Source: an uncultured Thiotrichaceae bacterium | GTDB taxonomy: Bacteria; Pseudomonadota; Gammaproteobacteria; Thiotrichales; Thiotrichaceae | Direction of reading: 5' to 3' | DNA length: 7,160 bases | Assembly (NCBI GenBank): GCA_937931765.1 | Contig: CALHAO010000394.1 | Location: 1 to 7,160, forward strand | Shown: positions 6,661 to 7,160 of the stretch, in pieces | Numbering within the stretch: the stretch's first letter is position 1 | Layout of the letters: every line of letters begins with the position of its first letter | Notes under the pieces: generated by a model | Database searches by the model: none | The model's input: only the letters and a program-made list of their open reading frames with translations | What the model was told of the DNA's origin: nothing | Made by a program: the position numbers and the translations under genes

Positions 6661-6681
6661 CCTAGTAGATTACTCAAGAAT
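6657..6681 (+). promoter_or_regulatory. IscR type 1-like binding site, downstream copy
   Basis: This stretch matches about 19 of 25 positions of the recalled E. coli type 1 consensus, with the outer ATA..AT ends and the CAAG right arm preserved and the GACT half degraded to TAGT. It covers the end of the -10 and the predicted transcription start. E. coli iscR also has two sites in its own promoter, so a tandem pair here fits autorepression. The heptamer CTAGTAG occurs in both sites (6641-6647 and 6662-6668), 21 bp apart. Confidence 0.5.
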
Positions 6682-6711
6682 TTAATCCCGTACGATTGCA
6701 GGAGAATTACC

Positions 6712-7160
6712 ATGAAGCTTTCTACAAAGGGGAGATACGCTGTTACGGCAATGATGGATTTGGCAATCCATGATCACGATGGCCCGGTTACTCTGGCTGA
6801 TATATCTAACTGCCAGGGAATTTCGTTGTCGTACCTGGAGCAGCTTTTTTCAAAGTTACGCAAACATCACCTGGTTGAAGGGGTGCGTGGTCCGGGCGGT
6901 GGCTATCGTTTGGGGCGTCCTGCCAGTCAAATCAGCATCGCGCAGATTATAATGGCGGTTGATGAGAATATTGATGCGACTCGCTGCAAAGGTAAGGAAG
7001 ATTGCTTGGGGGGCGAGAAGTGCCTGACGCACGAACTTTGGTCAGACCTGAGCGAGCGGTTGTATAATTTTCTGGACGAATTGACACTATCAAGTTTTAT
7101 CAACCGTCCGGAAGTACGTGCAGTATCACGGCGGCAGGATACAACTGCCAGTAGAATCGC
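6712..7160 (+). CDS. iscR: Iron-sulfur cluster regulator IscR (3' end beyond window)
   Basis: An Rrf2-family DNA-binding protein that senses iron-sulfur cluster status. With a [2Fe-2S] cluster it represses the isc assembly operon; without it, it still regulates other targets. The first 149 residues are present of about 160 expected. The N-terminus MKLSTKGRYAVTAMMDLA and the winged-helix segment GISLSYLEQLFSKLRK (36-51) match E. coli IscR closely, followed by the wing VRGPGGGYRLG (58-68). The cluster ligands are all in place and numbered as in E. coli: C92, C98, C104 and H107, within RCKGKEDCLGGEKCLTH. A further Cys at 34 lies in the recognition region. The ATG at 6712 has AGGAG 7 bases upstream. 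In related bacteria iscR leads the iscSUA-hscBA-fdx cluster, so these genes are expected beyond the right edge. Regulation is probably autorepression through the two sites over its promoter. Confidence 0.97.
   Translation, partial: MKLSTKGRYAVTAMMDLAIHDHDGPVTLADISNCQGISLSYLEQLFSKLRKHHLVEGVRGPGGGYRLGRPASQISIAQIIMAVDENIDATRCKGKEDCLGGEKCLTHELWSDLSERLYNFLDELTLSSFINRPEVRAVSRRQDTTASRI

Noticed and set aside
1..7160. CRISPR array, tRNA/rRNA, insertion sequence, phage or toxin-antitoxin genes
   Set aside because: No spaced repeat array, cloverleaf-like block, transposase motif or paired small genes could be seen on either strand.

Overview
The window looks like ordinary chromosome from a gammaproteobacterium of moderate GC (mid-40s percent by eye). 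The closest comparisons I can make from memory are Escherichia coli Rep and IscR, and both match along their whole readable length. I cannot name the genus; a sulfur- or methane-oxidising lineage would fit the exopolysaccharide genes, but that is a guess.

Left part (1-4362): a surface-polysaccharide locus arranged divergently. On the minus strand, a FemAB/GNAT-type protein gene (812-1849) is followed by a GT4-type glycosyltransferase gene that runs off the left edge. Their stop and start codons overlap as TGATG, so they form an operon and are probably translationally coupled. On the plus strand, a single long gene (2122-4362) encodes a Wzc-like fusion of a polysaccharide chain-length regulator and a BY-type tyrosine kinase. 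The roughly 270 bp between them holds direct repeats and short dyads but no promoter I can assign. The inferred division of labour is that the glycosyltransferase builds the repeat unit, the Wzc-like protein controls polymerisation and export at the inner membrane, and the FemAB-like protein has an accessory role often seen near exopolysaccharide genes of the PEP-CTERM/exosortase type.

Middle (4363-4455): a 93 bp gap between two convergent genes. It is filled by an imperfect inverted repeat that looks like a dispersed REP-type element and probably serves as a bidirectional terminator.

Right part (4456-7160): rep, encoding the Rep superfamily 1A DNA helicase, lies on the minus strand. After a 258 bp divergent gap, iscR (the [2Fe-2S] regulator of iron-sulfur cluster assembly) starts on the plus strand and runs off the right edge. 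The iscR promoter carries two recognisable IscR type 1-like sites, one over the -35 and one just downstream of the -10, as expected for autorepression. The rest of that gap has a TATAAT-like box, a perfect short dyad, a strong orphan Shine-Dalgarno and a small hairpin, none of which I can assign firmly.

I found no tRNA, rRNA, CRISPR array, insertion sequence or phage gene. I also found no clear new system. The points most worth checking are the altered oligomerisation motif and sparse tyrosine tail of the Wzc-like kinase, the REP-like element, and the unexplained signals between rep and iscR.
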